The notes beneath the pieces are model-generated. The model was not told where the DNA came from. It saw only the letters and a list, made by a program, of their open reading frames with translations, and made no database searches. This document shows, in pieces, positions 6,188 through 14,239 of a stretch of DNA of 40,169 nucleotides. Origin of the DNA: Oscillibacter sp. (GTDB lineage: Bacteria; Bacillota; Clostridia; Oscillospirales; Oscillospiraceae); contig JAFYQM010000003.1 of the NCBI GenBank assembly GCA_017547085.1, forward strand, positions 1 through 40,169, in the 5' to 3' direction. Made by a program: the position numbers and the translations under genes. Positions within the stretch are counted from its first letter, which is position 1. Each line of letters starts with the position of its first letter.

Positions 6188-7477
6188 TCAATCCTCCATG
6201 ATCTCGCCCAACAGCGCGTCGCCTGCAACGCCGGTGATGCGGACGTTTTTGATCTGATTGTGCAGGTCACAGCCGTCCACCAGCACCTCCATGTAGTTGG
6301 GGGCATGGCCGCTGAAGCAGTCGCCTTTGGGCTGCTCAAACAGTACGGGATACGTCTGCCCCACGCAGGCGGCAAGGTATGCCTGCTGCATTTCTTCTGC
6401 CACAGCGGCGGCGCGGTGAGCCCGCTCTTCCTTCACGGCCTTGGGGATCTGGATCATCTTGGCAGCCGGTGTACCGGGGCGGATGGAGTAGGGGAAGATG
6501 TGCATCTGGGCAAAACCACACTTGCGGATGAAGTCCAGCGTTTCCTCGAACTCTGCCTCCGTCTCCTCCGGAAAACCGGTGATCAGGTCAGTGGTAATGG
6601 CTGGATGCTCAAAATATTGGCACAAAAGATCAACGGATTGCGCAAAACGGGCGGAATCGTACTTACGATTCATCCGCTTTAAGGTGGTATCGCAGCCAGA
6701 TTGCAGGGATAGGTGGAACTGGGGGCACAGCTGCGGCAGGGCTGCTGCACGGCGGCAGAAGTCCTCCGTAATGGTGCGGGGTTCCAGACTGCCAAGGCGC
6801 AGACGCATCTTCGGCGCGGCTGCGCAGATGGCTTCCATCAGGTCGATCAGGGTTTCTCCGGTTTTCAGATCGCGACCCCAAGAGGAAATTTCGATGCCGG
6901 TCAGCACGATCTCCTGATAACCCTGCTGCGCCAGTTCAGCGGCCTGCCGTGCCGCCTCGGCAAGAGGCAGGGAGCGGACGCCGCCGCGGGCGTAGGGGAT
7001 GATGCAGTAGGAACAGAAATTAACGCAGCCGTCTTCCACCTTCAGCATAGCGCGGGTGCGGCGGCTGGAGCCGCCGGCAGGCAGGATCTCAAAGACGCGG
7101 CGCTCAAAGGCCTGGTCGATGGCTTCGATATGCTTGCGCTCCGTCACGGCTTCTTCCAGCAGGTCGATGAAGCCCATCCGGTCGCCGGTACCGGCGATCA
7201 GGTCTATATCGAGCTTCTGCACATCCTCTACATGGGTCTGAGGGTAGCAGCCGGCCAGTGCGGCCACGGCATCGGGATGCTGACGGCGGACGCGGTGAAG
7301 CACCTGACGGGACTTCTGGTCGCTGACCGCCGTGACCGAGCAGCTGTTGATGACGTAGGCGTCTGCCGCGTCGGCAAAGTCCACGACTTCGTGACCCCTC
7401 CGGCGCAATTCCTGTTCCATGGCCTGCGTTTCGTATTGATTCACTTTGCACCCGAGGGTGTAAATGGCAACTTTCAT
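6188..7477 (-). CDS. mtaB: tRNA threonylcarbamoyladenosine (t6A37) methylthiotransferase
   Basis: A 429-residue radical-SAM methylthiotransferase. The N-terminal UPF0004 domain carries the three cysteines of the auxiliary [4Fe-4S] cluster at 10 (LGCKVNQYE), 46 (INSCSVT) and 77 (AGCYPQ). The radical-SAM motif CxxxCxxC is at 151, 155 and 158 (GCVNFCSYCIIPYARG), and a C-terminal TRAM-like segment ends the protein. The LGCKVNQYE start and ~430 length fit MtaB, which converts t6A to ms2t6A at position 37 of ANN-decoding tRNAs, rather than MiaB or RimO. The ATG at 7477 follows AAGGAG and begins exactly at the family N terminus. It is the first gene of a two-gene operon with the yfbR-like gene and is divergent from the cysteine desulfurase gene, an apt neighbour because sulfur is needed for the modification. 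Confidence 0.92.
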   Translation of the reverse strand: MKVAIYTLGCKVNQYETQAMEQELRRRGHEVVDFADAADAYVINSCSVTAVSDQKSRQVLHRVRRQHPDAVAALAGCYPQTHVEDVQKLDIDLIAGTGDRMGFIDLLEEAVTERKHIEAIDQAFERRVFEILPAGGSSRRTRAMLKVEDGCVNFCSYCIIPYARGGVRSLPLAEAARQAAELAQQGYQEIVLTGIEISSWGRDLKTGETLIDLMEAICAAAPKMRLRLGSLEPRTITEDFCRRAAALPQLCPQFHLSLQSGCDTTLKRMNRKYDSARFAQSVDLLCQYFEHPAITTDLITGFPEETEAEFEETLDFIRKCGFAQMHIFPYSIRPGTPAAKMIQIPKAVKEERAHRAAAVAEEMQQAYLAACVGQTYPVLFEQPKGDCFSGHAPNYMEVLVDGCDLHNQIKNVRITGVAGDALLGEIMED

Positions 7478-7622
7478 GCTTTCTCCTTGCGCTTCAGGCA
7501 AAAATTTTATATAATAAAATGTTGTAGTTCCATAGAGGAAAGATGTGAGGTTTTCACACTTTTACCCATTCATTATACTGACAAATCCCACATTGGGCAA
7601 GTCCCAAGAAAAGGAGTTCCCC
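7478..7622. promoter_or_regulatory. Divergent promoter region of mtaB and the cysteine desulfurase gene
   Basis: This 145-base AT-rich gap must hold both promoters. For the plus strand TTGCGC (7488-7493) is 16 bases from TATAAT (7510-7515), and a second -10-like TATACT lies at 7574-7579. For the minus strand several overlapping TATA-like hexamers lie at 7505-7520. No choice can be made firmly. Confidence 0.35.
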
Positions 7623-8753
7623 ATGATTTATTTAGATCACGCGGCTACCACGCCCATTCCCCGCGCCGTGGCGGACGCCATGTATGAAGTGCTGACGGAG
7701 CAGTACGGCAATCCCAGCTCCCAGTATTCCTTTGGCGCGGATATGAAAAAGCGGGTGGAGGAGTGGCGCGAAACCGTGGCGGATGCGCTGGGCTGCGATC
7801 CCAAGCGGCTCTATTTCACCGCCTGTGGCACCGAAAGTGACAACTGGGCCATCTCCGCTGCCTGCTGGCAGAACCGCCATTTGGGCAAACACATCGTCAC
7901 CACCGCCGTGGAGCACAGTGCAGTGCGGGTCACTTGCCAGTGGCTGGAAAAGCAGGGCTATGAGGTGACCTACCTGACCCCTGACGGCAGCGGCGACATC
8001 ACCGCGCAGCAGGTACTGGATGCAGTGCGTCCCGATACGGCGTTGGTTTCTGTCATGCTGGTGAATAACGAGCTGGGTAACATCTATCCCGTGGCGGAAA
8101 TTGCTGCCGGACTGAAGAAGAAAAATCCCCAGACCCTGCTGCATACCGATGCGGTGCAGGCCTTTTTGAAGATTCCCTTCACCGCCAAAACGCTGGGCGC
8201 GGACTTCATTGCCCTCTCCGGTCATAAAATTGGTGCGCCCAAGGGCATCGGTGCGCTGTATATCAGCGACCGCGTCCGCAACCCCAAGCCGCTGCTCTCC
8301 GGCGGTGGGCAGGAGGGTGGTCTGCGGGCCGGTACGGAAGCCACGGCCCAGATCGCCGGTTTTGCCAAGGCGGTGGAGCTGCGGACAGAAAACCTTGCGG
8401 AAAAGCTGGCCCGTATGACGGAACTGAAAGCCTATGCGAAAGAGCAGCTTTCCACCATCCCCGATGTGCTGCTGCTGGGCGGTGAGGCACCTCATGTGCT
8501 GGCACTGAGTTTGGTGGGCTGGCCCAGCCAGAATATCGTCAATGATCTGGGCAGTCAGGGCATCTGCATCTCGGCAGGTTCCGCCTGCCATCAGGGGAAG
8601 CCCAGCCATGTGGTAGCCACGCTGAAGCTGCCGAAGAAGGCGGCAGGTGGTGTGATTCGGCTCAGCTTCGGCCCTGAGACCACAAGGGAGGAGATCGACG
8701 CCTGCGTGGCGGCGCTTCGCACCCACCACGATACTCGAATGCCCATGCTTTAA
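7623..8753 (+). CDS. Cysteine desulfurase, NifS/IscS class
   Basis: A 376-residue PLP enzyme of aminotransferase class V that takes sulfur from cysteine as a persulfide. The N terminus MIYLDHAATTPIP is the classic family start. Further landmarks are TACGTESDNWAI, the PLP lysine in ALSGHKIGAPKGIGALY (Lys202), GGGQEGGLRAGT, and the loop cysteine in SAGSACHQGKP (Cys322) that carries the persulfide. It is a little shorter than housekeeping IscS (~400). An AAAAGGAG ribosome site fixes the start at 7623. No iscU, thiI or mnmA follows; the next gene (MATE, 16 bases away) is probably co-transcribed. It lies back to back with mtaB. The sulfur acceptor is therefore unknown, and I give no gene symbol. 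Confidence 0.9.
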   Translation: MIYLDHAATTPIPRAVADAMYEVLTEQYGNPSSQYSFGADMKKRVEEWRETVADALGCDPKRLYFTACGTESDNWAISAACWQNRHLGKHIVTTAVEHSAVRVTCQWLEKQGYEVTYLTPDGSGDITAQQVLDAVRPDTALVSVMLVNNELGNIYPVAEIAAGLKKKNPQTLLHTDAVQAFLKIPFTAKTLGADFIALSGHKIGAPKGIGALYISDRVRNPKPLLSGGGQEGGLRAGTEATAQIAGFAKAVELRTENLAEKLARMTELKAYAKEQLSTIPDVLLLGGEAPHVLALSLVGWPSQNIVNDLGSQGICISAGSACHQGKPSHVVATLKLPKKAAGGVIRLSFGPETTREEIDACVAALRTHHDTRMPML

Positions 8754-8769
8754 TCAAATAGGAGAAATT

Positions 8770-10155
8770 ATGTCAACTTATGCGCATCAGCGGCCCGGCT
8801 TCTACCGGCAGGTATGGAAGCTGTCGCTGCCTATGATCTTACAAAACTTAATTACGTTTTCCCTCGGACTGATCGACACCTTCATGGTCAGTCAGCTGGG
8901 CAACGAGGAAATGGCGGCTGTGACCACAGCCAATGTGCCGGTGTTTTTGCTGATCAGTATCGTCTTCGGCGTTCAGAGCGGACTGGGCATTCTGGTCAGC
9001 CAGTACTGGGGCAAGGGAGATGTGCAGAGTATCAACCGTGCCATCGGCGTGGCTGCCATGGTAGGCACTGCCATTACGGTGGTTTTGGCGGTTGTGTTTG
9101 CACTGTGGCCGGTGCAGGTGATGGATCTGCTCAGTAACCGGCACGACCTCAGCCTGTTGGGTGCGCCGTATCTGCGCATCATCGGTTTTTCCTATGTGTT
9201 CAACATGCTCTCCTCGATCTATGTCAGCGCCCAACGCAGCGTGGAGAATGGCAGCTTTGGCATGAAAGTGTTCGGTTTTTCCACGCTTCTGAATACGGGA
9301 TTGAACTATCTGCTGATTTTCGGCAAGTGCGGATTCCCCATGCTGGGGGTTGCGGGTGCGGCATTGGCTACTCTGCTTGCCCGCATGTCGGAGTGCATCA
9401 TCTGTGTGGTGTGTGCGGTCCGAAGTAAAACCATTCCGCTGGATCTCGGCGCCTTGCTACGGCCCGGTTGGGACATGCTGCGCCGCTTTGTGAAATATTC
9501 TTCTCCCGTCATCCTCAATGAAATGCTCTGGGGTCTGGGCAATTCCATGCTGACAGTCATTCTGGGTTATACCCACAACTCGATGGAAATGCTGGCGGCC
9601 AATGCCGTCATCGGTAATCTGTCCCGCCTGTTTCTGGTGGCCTGCTTCGGTCTGGGTGCAGCCACAGCTGTGATGGTGGGAAAAGTGATTGGCGAAGGCC
9701 GCGATCACGAAGAAATCATGGGCCTTGGTGGCGCGCTGCTGCGCTTCAATGTCATCGTAGGCGGTGTGATCGCACTGGTGGCAGTCCTGTTAGTGCCGGT
9801 ACTGTTCCGCCCGGTGATTTTCCCGATGTTCAAGCTGTATGGGGAAACGGCGCGAATTGCCACGGCGCTGGCGGTAGCCAGCTTTGCGGGTATTCCGCTG
9901 CATGCTCATGGTATTTCCGCCGTTACCGGTGTATTACGGGCAGGCGGCGACGTGGTGTGGTCCACGGTGCTGGATATTGTGCCGCAGTGGCTGGTATGCC
10001 TGCCGCTGACGGCTCTCGTGGCGCTGGTGCTGCAGTGGGGGTGCTGGCCCATTGCCATTGCCATGCAGGTAGAGGGTATGGTCAAGATGCCGTTATGTAC
10101 CATTCGTTACCGCAGTGGCAAGTGGATCCATGATGTAACACAGGCAAACAACTAA
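8770..10155 (+). CDS. MATE-family multidrug/toxin efflux transporter
   Basis: A 461-residue protein with about twelve membrane segments, the standard MATE length. The opening (FYRQVWKLSLPMILQNLITF, then LGLIDTFMVSQLGNEEMAAV) is the characteristic first half of MatE domains, and the second MatE repeat begins near residue 240 with FVKYSSPVILNEMLWGLG. Members export cationic drugs or metabolites using a sodium or proton gradient. The ribosome site AGGAGAAATT precedes the ATG at 8770, 16 bases after the cysteine desulfurase stop, so it is in an operon with that gene and the rlmA-like gene. Substrate unknown; the coupling with rRNA methyltransferase rlmA may hint at drug exposure but is probably incidental. 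Confidence 0.92.
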   Translation: MSTYAHQRPGFYRQVWKLSLPMILQNLITFSLGLIDTFMVSQLGNEEMAAVTTANVPVFLLISIVFGVQSGLGILVSQYWGKGDVQSINRAIGVAAMVGTAITVVLAVVFALWPVQVMDLLSNRHDLSLLGAPYLRIIGFSYVFNMLSSIYVSAQRSVENGSFGMKVFGFSTLLNTGLNYLLIFGKCGFPMLGVAGAALATLLARMSECIICVVCAVRSKTIPLDLGALLRPGWDMLRRFVKYSSPVILNEMLWGLGNSMLTVILGYTHNSMEMLAANAVIGNLSRLFLVACFGLGAATAVMVGKVIGEGRDHEEIMGLGGALLRFNVIVGGVIALVAVLLVPVLFRPVIFPMFKLYGETARIATALAVASFAGIPLHAHGISAVTGVLRAGGDVVWSTVLDIVPQWLVCLPLTALVALVLQWGCWPIAIAMQVEGMVKMPLCTIRYRSGKWIHDVTQANN

Positions 10156-10170
10156 AAAGGAGAGGGTTTT

Positions 10171-10995
10171 ATGACATCCCTGTTCCGTTGTCCCCTCTGT
10201 GGGGGCGGTTTAACGCGGGAGGAACGGAGTTACCGCTGCTGCGCAAACCACAGCTATGACATTGCCAAAGAGGGTTACACCCATTTGCTGCCTGCCAATC
10301 AGAAACACTCTGCCGCCCCCGGCGATGATAAGCTGATGGCGCGAGCCCGCTGGGAATTTCTGTCTAAAGAATATTATGCCCCGCTGCGGGATTCCCTGTG
10401 CCGGGAGATCAGCTGCCGCTGCGGGGATGCACCCAGCTTGCTGGATGCAGGCTGCGGCGAGGGCTATTATACCGCCGGGATCTACCAGACCCTGCTGAAT
10501 GCAGGAAAGCAGCCCCGTATGGCGGGAACCGACATTTCCAAATTCATTCTCCGCTATGCGGCAAAACGGGAAAAGGGCATCGAATTTGCGGTGGCCTCTT
10601 CCAACCGCCTGCCGCTGGCAGACGAAAGCGTGGATGTGCTGCTGAACTGCTTTTCACCGCTGTTTTTAGAGGAGTTCCGGCGGGTGCTGAAGCCGGGCGG
10701 GTTCTTTTTCTATGTAGTGCCCGCCGCCGATCACCTGTGGGAGTTGAAGCAGGTGCTCTATGACAAGCCCTACCCCAACGAGGAGAAGAAGACACCCTAC
10801 GAGGGTTTTTCTTACGAGACTATCGTGCCGGTGGATGGGATGATCCATCTGGAAAATCAGGCGGATATCCAGGCGCTGTTTGGCATGACGCCCTATGCGT
10901 GGAAAACCCCCAAGGCGGGAAAAGACCGTCTGGCGGCGCTGGATGCACTGGACTGCCGCATTTCCTTCCGCATCCACATCTTCCGTAAACTCTGA
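10171..10995 (+). CDS. rlmA: 23S rRNA (guanine-N1)-methyltransferase, RlmA family
   Basis: A 274-residue methyltransferase. The N-terminal zinc-binding motif is visible as C7-P-L-C10 with C23/C24 and H27 (FRCPLCGG ... YRCCANHSYD). The AdoMet-binding motif I is LLDAGCGEGYY at about 90-100, followed by GTDISKFILRYAAKR as the next strand. This architecture matches RlmA(I)/(II), which methylates N1 of G745 or G748 in 23S rRNA helix 35 at the mouth of the exit tunnel; the type II enzyme affects tylosin susceptibility. Which base is modified cannot be read off. The gene starts 15 bases after the MATE gene with an AAAAGGAGAGG ribosome site and ends in a strong terminator. Confidence 0.88.
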   Translation: MTSLFRCPLCGGGLTREERSYRCCANHSYDIAKEGYTHLLPANQKHSAAPGDDKLMARARWEFLSKEYYAPLRDSLCREISCRCGDAPSLLDAGCGEGYYTAGIYQTLLNAGKQPRMAGTDISKFILRYAAKREKGIEFAVASSNRLPLADESVDVLLNCFSPLFLEEFRRVLKPGGFFFYVVPAADHLWELKQVLYDKPYPNEEKKTPYEGFSYETIVPVDGMIHLENQADIQALFGMTPYAWKTPKAGKDRLAALDALDCRISFRIHIFRKL

Positions 10996-11000
10996 TGCAA

Positions 11001-11043
11001 AAAGCCACACGGCAGACGGATCTGTCTACCGTGTGGCTTTTTA
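11001..11043. terminator. Bidirectional terminator between convergent genes
   Basis: AAAGCCACACGG (11001-11012) pairs with CCGTGTGGCTTT (11029-11040), with a further AGAC/GTCT inner stem. T runs occur on both sides (TTTTT on plus; the A run before 11001 reads as T on minus), serving rlmA and the minus-strand gene at 11056. Confidence 0.9.
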
Positions 11044-11055
11044 TTTGTTCATGCT

Positions 11056-11796
11056 TCATTTGATTGGAATACAGCGTGCGCCGTACTTCCACTCGTAAAC
11101 GGAATAGTCCAGGCCAAGGCTTTCCACGGTGATGAAAGGATAATAATGTGAGGATTTCTTCCCGTTGTGTACCCCTTTATCTACCAAAGCCACCATATCT
11201 TCCTGCTCAGGGTTCAGATAAATCCTGAGCCCATCATAAGGGCGGTAATTCACGGTTCCGTTCTCCATCGGAACACAGTCTGCGGTGCTGAAAGAAACGG
11301 ATTCTCCGGTAGGGGCGTATTCCTTCTCAATAAATCGATAGGAAATATCCAGTTCTTGCGTGGGAATAGACGATTGCGCGGAGATATATAACCGCCCGTT
11401 ATAACGCAGAAGATCCTGCTGTAGTTCCTTCACGGTCATGTAGCTCCACCGGCCATTCTGGTCTTCCGCATAAATCACACCGGGGTGGTTTTCGCTGCGG
11501 CACAGGGTCGCTCCCGCAGAAAAACCGTTGGCCTGACCGTTTTCCTCCGCAAGGCCTTCCGTTGTCGTTTCCACCTCTGAGAATGGTTCAAATCCGGTGG
11601 GCAATTCCGCCACGTAGGGCAGTGCATCCCGGGAAAGCCAATAAATGACATCATCCATCATCAGGTGATGGTTATAGACATGATAGAACTCTGTATCATC
11701 TTTTTGGTACTCTGCTAAACGGGGGATCACTGCGCAAAGCACCACTACCACACAGGCTATGATCACACAGCGTTCGACGCGCCACTCTTTCCGCAT
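11056..11796 (-). CDS. Hypothetical protein with N-terminal membrane anchor
   Basis: I do not recognise this 246-residue protein. It has a basic N terminus and one hydrophobic segment (about 10-26, CVIIACVVVVLCAVIP), then a soluble extracytoplasmic region rich in Tyr, Asp and Glu with no cysteine pattern I can assign. The strong AAAGGAGGCATCG ribosome site before the ATG at 11796 and the long open frame with normal codon use support a real gene. It lies about 45 bases upstream of (in transcription order, after) the broken metallo-hydrolase gene on the same strand, so the two may share a transcript. Function unknown. Confidence 0.7.
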   Translation of the reverse strand: MRKEWRVERCVIIACVVVVLCAVIPRLAEYQKDDTEFYHVYNHHLMMDDVIYWLSRDALPYVAELPTGFEPFSEVETTTEGLAEENGQANGFSAGATLCRSENHPGVIYAEDQNGRWSYMTVKELQQDLLRYNGRLYISAQSSIPTQELDISYRFIEKEYAPTGESVSFSTADCVPMENGTVNYRPYDGLRIYLNPEQEDMVALVDKGVHNGKKSSHYYPFITVESLGLDYSVYEWKYGARCIPIK

Positions 11797-11842
11797 CGAT
11801 GCCTCCTTTCAGCAGGATCACGGGTAGGGATGGTTGGGGGGA

Positions 11843-12444
11843 TCAGGGAAAGGTCAATACGTTCACGCCGGTGGTGGTTTCATCCACCGTCAGGCTGCTG
11901 CTTTCCACGCGGATCGCATCAGGCCACAGCGCAGTGAAGTCCTCCGCGGTCTGCAGCACGGGGAAACCATAGGGTGCGTGGCGGTAGTGCATGGGCACCA
12001 CCCACTTGGGGCCGATTGCATCGCACACCCGCTTAGCTCCCGCCGCGTCCACGGTGTAGGTGCCGCCGATGGGGACGAGGATACCGTCTACTTTGCCGAT
12101 GGCAGAAAGTTGCTCCGGTGTCAGCTGGTGGCCCAGATCGCCTAAGTGGGCAATGGTGATGCCTCCGGCGGAGAAGATATGGATCAGATTTTCGCCCCGC
12201 AGCGCACCGCCTTCTTCGTCGTGGCAGGTTTTTACGGTGCGGACGGTAAAGGGACATCCCGCGTAGGCAGCAGCGTCACGCCCGCTACGGCATTGTGATC
12301 ATAATGCTGGTGACTGCAATAGACTGCATGGGCAGAAGTCTGCACATCCGCATGGCCCTCCACATTGGTGTAGGGGTCGATAACAATACGGTAGCCGTCC
12401 TGCTCCAGTGCAAAACAGGCGTGGCCCAGCCAGGTGAGTTTCAT
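11843..12444 (-). pseudogene. Metallo-beta-lactamase-fold hydrolase (UlaG/YtkL-like), frameshifted
   Basis: The N-terminal frame MKLTWLGHACFALEQDGYRI carries on through the metal motif CSHQHYDHN and then ends early (about residue 70). Shifting one base near 12258-12260 gives a continuous frame: CPFTVRTVKTCHDEEGG, IHIFSAGGITIAHLGDLGHQ, LVPIGGTYTVDAAGAKR and MHYRHAPYGFP to a stop at 11843. Adding one G to the GGG run (CCC at 12258-12260 on the plus strand) would make an intact protein of 200 residues of the usual length. The SHxHxDH, HLGDLGH and MHYR elements all belong to the UlaG/YtkL branch of small metal-dependent hydrolases. The ribosome site AAAGGAGGG is intact. It is either a recent single-base loss or a sequencing error in the assembly; every metal-binding residue survives. 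Confidence 0.85.
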
Positions 12445-12470
12445 GGGAATTCCCTCCTTTGTGAAATCGA

Positions 12471-12496
12471 AAAGGGACGGATCACTCCGTCCCTTT
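12471..12496 (-). terminator. Terminator of the DUF4349 lipoprotein gene
   Basis: A perfect 11-bp stem AAAGGGACGGA (12471-12481) with TCCGTCCCTTT (12486-12496) and a TCAC loop, starting 13 bases after the stop at 12510; on the minus strand it runs into TTTTCGATTT. Confidence 0.75.
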
Positions 12497-12509
12497 CAGT
12501 GTAGCAGAT

Positions 12510-13490
12510 TTATTCCGCCTTGTCATCCGTTTGCGCGTTCTTCTTTTTGCGCAGGCGGGGCAGCTTGCCCATGCGCTTGCGTGCCACGCGGATCACCACC
12601 ACAGCGACCACTGCTACGATCAGCCACCACATCCAGCTGTAGGCGAAGCTGACAGCCAGATCCTCGAGGGAATCCACGAAGTTGTTGATGCCGCGGGTGA
12701 AGGAACGGCCCAGTCGGTCACCGAAGGTGTCAGGCACTTCTTCCACGTTGGAGAGCTTGTAAACCTCCTGGAGATTTACATAAATCGTTGCGTAATCCAC
12801 CTTGCCGTCGTAGTGGCGCAGGGTGCCGGAGAGACTGTCGATGGCCATTTCCGTCTCAGAAATGGCAGATTCGATGGTGATGATGTCCTCCATCAGCTCT
12901 GCCTGTGCCAGCAGGTTCTGCAGGCGTTCCAGCTTAATCTGCTGGGTCTTGAGGCGGCCTGCGGTGTCGTAGTAGACCTCGCTGACATCCTCCTGACGGG
13001 ATTCCTGACGGGTCACATGGCACAGCTCGCCTGCGAGAGTCAGGAAGGCGTTGTACTTCTCCGCGGGAATGCGGACGGTGTATTCCGCCCAGCGGGAACC
13101 GTTCTTCCGGTTATAGACGTTGCTGGATTCGTAATAGCCGCCCAGCTCCTCCGTCAGGTCAGTCATGCCCTGTGCGGCGTCCTCAAACTCAGTGGTCTCC
13201 ATTTCCAGCGTGGCGGTGCGGATCAGCTTCTGACCGGAGATACCGGCAGAACTGTTTGCGCTGTCGGCTGTTGTGGAGTACTTCATGTCACTTCCGTACT
13301 CGATGTAGCTTTCTTCCGTGTAGACCATTTCGGCCTCGGCCTTGGGCGCTTCTTCCCGTTCGGGCATCATGGGAGCTCCTGCGGCACTGTCGTATGCGGC
13401 GGCTTCCTCCTTGGCGCTGCCGCCGCAGGCGGTCAGGGCAAGGATCATCACAAGGGTCATCAGTCCTGCAAGAATTCTTCGTTTCATCAT
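12510..13490 (-). CDS. DUF4349-domain lipoprotein
   Basis: A 326-residue exported protein. The signal ends in a lipobox, LALTACGGS, with the lipidated cysteine at 22. Low-complexity acidic sequence follows (to about 80), then the DUF4349 domain begins with GISGQKLIRTATLEMETTEFED and continues through YYESSNVYNRKNGSRWAEYT, RIPAEKYNAFL and a coiled-coil stretch (about 175-215, with LKTQQIKLERLQNLLAQAE). Near the C terminus is a membrane segment (SWMWWLIVAVVAVVVIRV, about 290-307) and a basic tail. This anchor-coil-anchor layout is standard for the family, whose role is not established. A GACAGGAGGACGG ribosome site precedes tandem ATGs at 13490 and 13487. It ends in its own terminator. Confidence 0.88.
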   Translation of the reverse strand: MMKRRILAGLMTLVMILALTACGGSAKEEAAAYDSAAGAPMMPEREEAPKAEAEMVYTEESYIEYGSDMKYSTTADSANSSAGISGQKLIRTATLEMETTEFEDAAQGMTDLTEELGGYYESSNVYNRKNGSRWAEYTVRIPAEKYNAFLTLAGELCHVTRQESRQEDVSEVYYDTAGRLKTQQIKLERLQNLLAQAELMEDIITIESAISETEMAIDSLSGTLRHYDGKVDYATIYVNLQEVYKLSNVEEVPDTFGDRLGRSFTRGINNFVDSLEDLAVSFAYSWMWWLIVAVVAVVVIRVARKRMGKLPRLRKKKNAQTDDKAE

Positions 13491-13599
13491 TCCGTCCTCC
13501 TGTCTGCGGCTCCTTCCAATGAGCCTTTACCTGTATAGACGGAAAACGCGGAAAAAAGTTCCACAAAATTTTCTTTTTTGCGAAAAAAGATGCTGCGGA

Positions 13600-13628
13600 T
13601 TGCAAAGATTTTCGCAATGCCCTATAAT
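13600..13628 (+). promoter_or_regulatory. Promoter of the NimA-like gene, with overlapping inverted repeat
   Basis: TTGCAA (13600-13605) and TATAAT (13623-13628) with 17-bp spacing. An imperfect palindrome with arms ATTGC (13599-13603) and GCAAT (13614-13618) covers the -35 and spacer, the place a repressor would sit. Confidence 0.75.
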
Positions 13629-13653
13629 GGAACCGGAAAAAGGAGGAATTGCC

Positions 13654-14142
13654 ATGTTCAGACCCATGAGACGCCACGGCCAGCAGCTGCCGGAGGTGGA
13701 GTGCCGTGCCATTCTGGAGCGGGGGAGCAGCGGCGTGCTGGCGGTGCTGGGGGATGAGGACTATCCCTATGCCGTGCCGCTGAGCTATGTGTGCTGCGGA
13801 GATACCCTGTATTTTCATTGTGCCAAAGCGGGCCACAAGCTGGACGCAGTACGGCGGCATGACAAGGCGTCCTTCTGCGTGATCGATCAGGATCAGGTGG
13901 TTCCGGCGGAGTATACCACCTATTTTCGCAGCGTTATCGCCTTTGGACGCGTGCGGGAGGTGACGGAGGCAGAGGAGTTCCGGCGGGCCATCTGTCTGCT
14001 GGCGGATAAGTATGCCCCGCGGGAAGGGAATACACGCCGCGACGGTGCCATTGAGAAGGAGATGCCTGCCCTTTGCATGCTGGCGCTGGAGATCGAACAT
14101 CTCACCGGCAAGGAGGCCATCGAACTGAAACGCAGCCGCTGA
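13654..14142 (+). CDS. Pyridoxamine-phosphate-oxidase-like flavoprotein (NimA-related)
   Basis: A 162-residue split-barrel FMN-binding protein. The pattern CRAILERGSSGVLAVLGDEDYPY, then AVPLSYVCCGDTLYFHCAKAGHKLD and SFCVIDQDQVV, is that of the NimA/5-nitroimidazole-reductase-like branch of the pyridoxamine 5'-phosphate oxidase superfamily, common in gut anaerobes. NimA proteins reduce nitroimidazoles to amines; most clostridial homologues have no proven substrate. The start at 13654 follows AGGAGGAATTGCC and a near-consensus promoter; the longer upstream frame overlaps the divergent DUF4349 lipoprotein gene and is not used. It is monocistronic, followed by the promoter of the hydroxy-acid oxidase gene. 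Confidence 0.85.
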   Translation: MFRPMRRHGQQLPEVECRAILERGSSGVLAVLGDEDYPYAVPLSYVCCGDTLYFHCAKAGHKLDAVRRHDKASFCVIDQDQVVPAEYTTYFRSVIAFGRVREVTEAEEFRRAICLLADKYAPREGNTRRDGAIEKEMPALCMLALEIEHLTGKEAIELKRSR

Positions 14143-14157
14143 CTTCACAAGTGCGGC

Positions 14158-14186
14158 TTGTCATTTGCCTGCGAACGGAGTACAAT
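14158..14186 (+). promoter_or_regulatory. Promoter of the FMN hydroxy-acid oxidase gene
   Basis: TTGTCA (14158-14163), 17 bases, TACAAT (14181-14186), ending 54 bases before the start codon. Confidence 0.75.
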
Positions 14187-14239
14187 ACCCTTGTAAAAAA
14201 CCATCCATGTGGATTTAAAAAATGGGAGGAAATATACAT

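Noticed and set aside
12033-12257. Arg-rich 74-codon minus-strand frame inside the metallo-hydrolase gene
   Set aside because: It is a wrong-frame reading of the hydrolase. The frame that carries HLGDLGH and MHYR is the real one.
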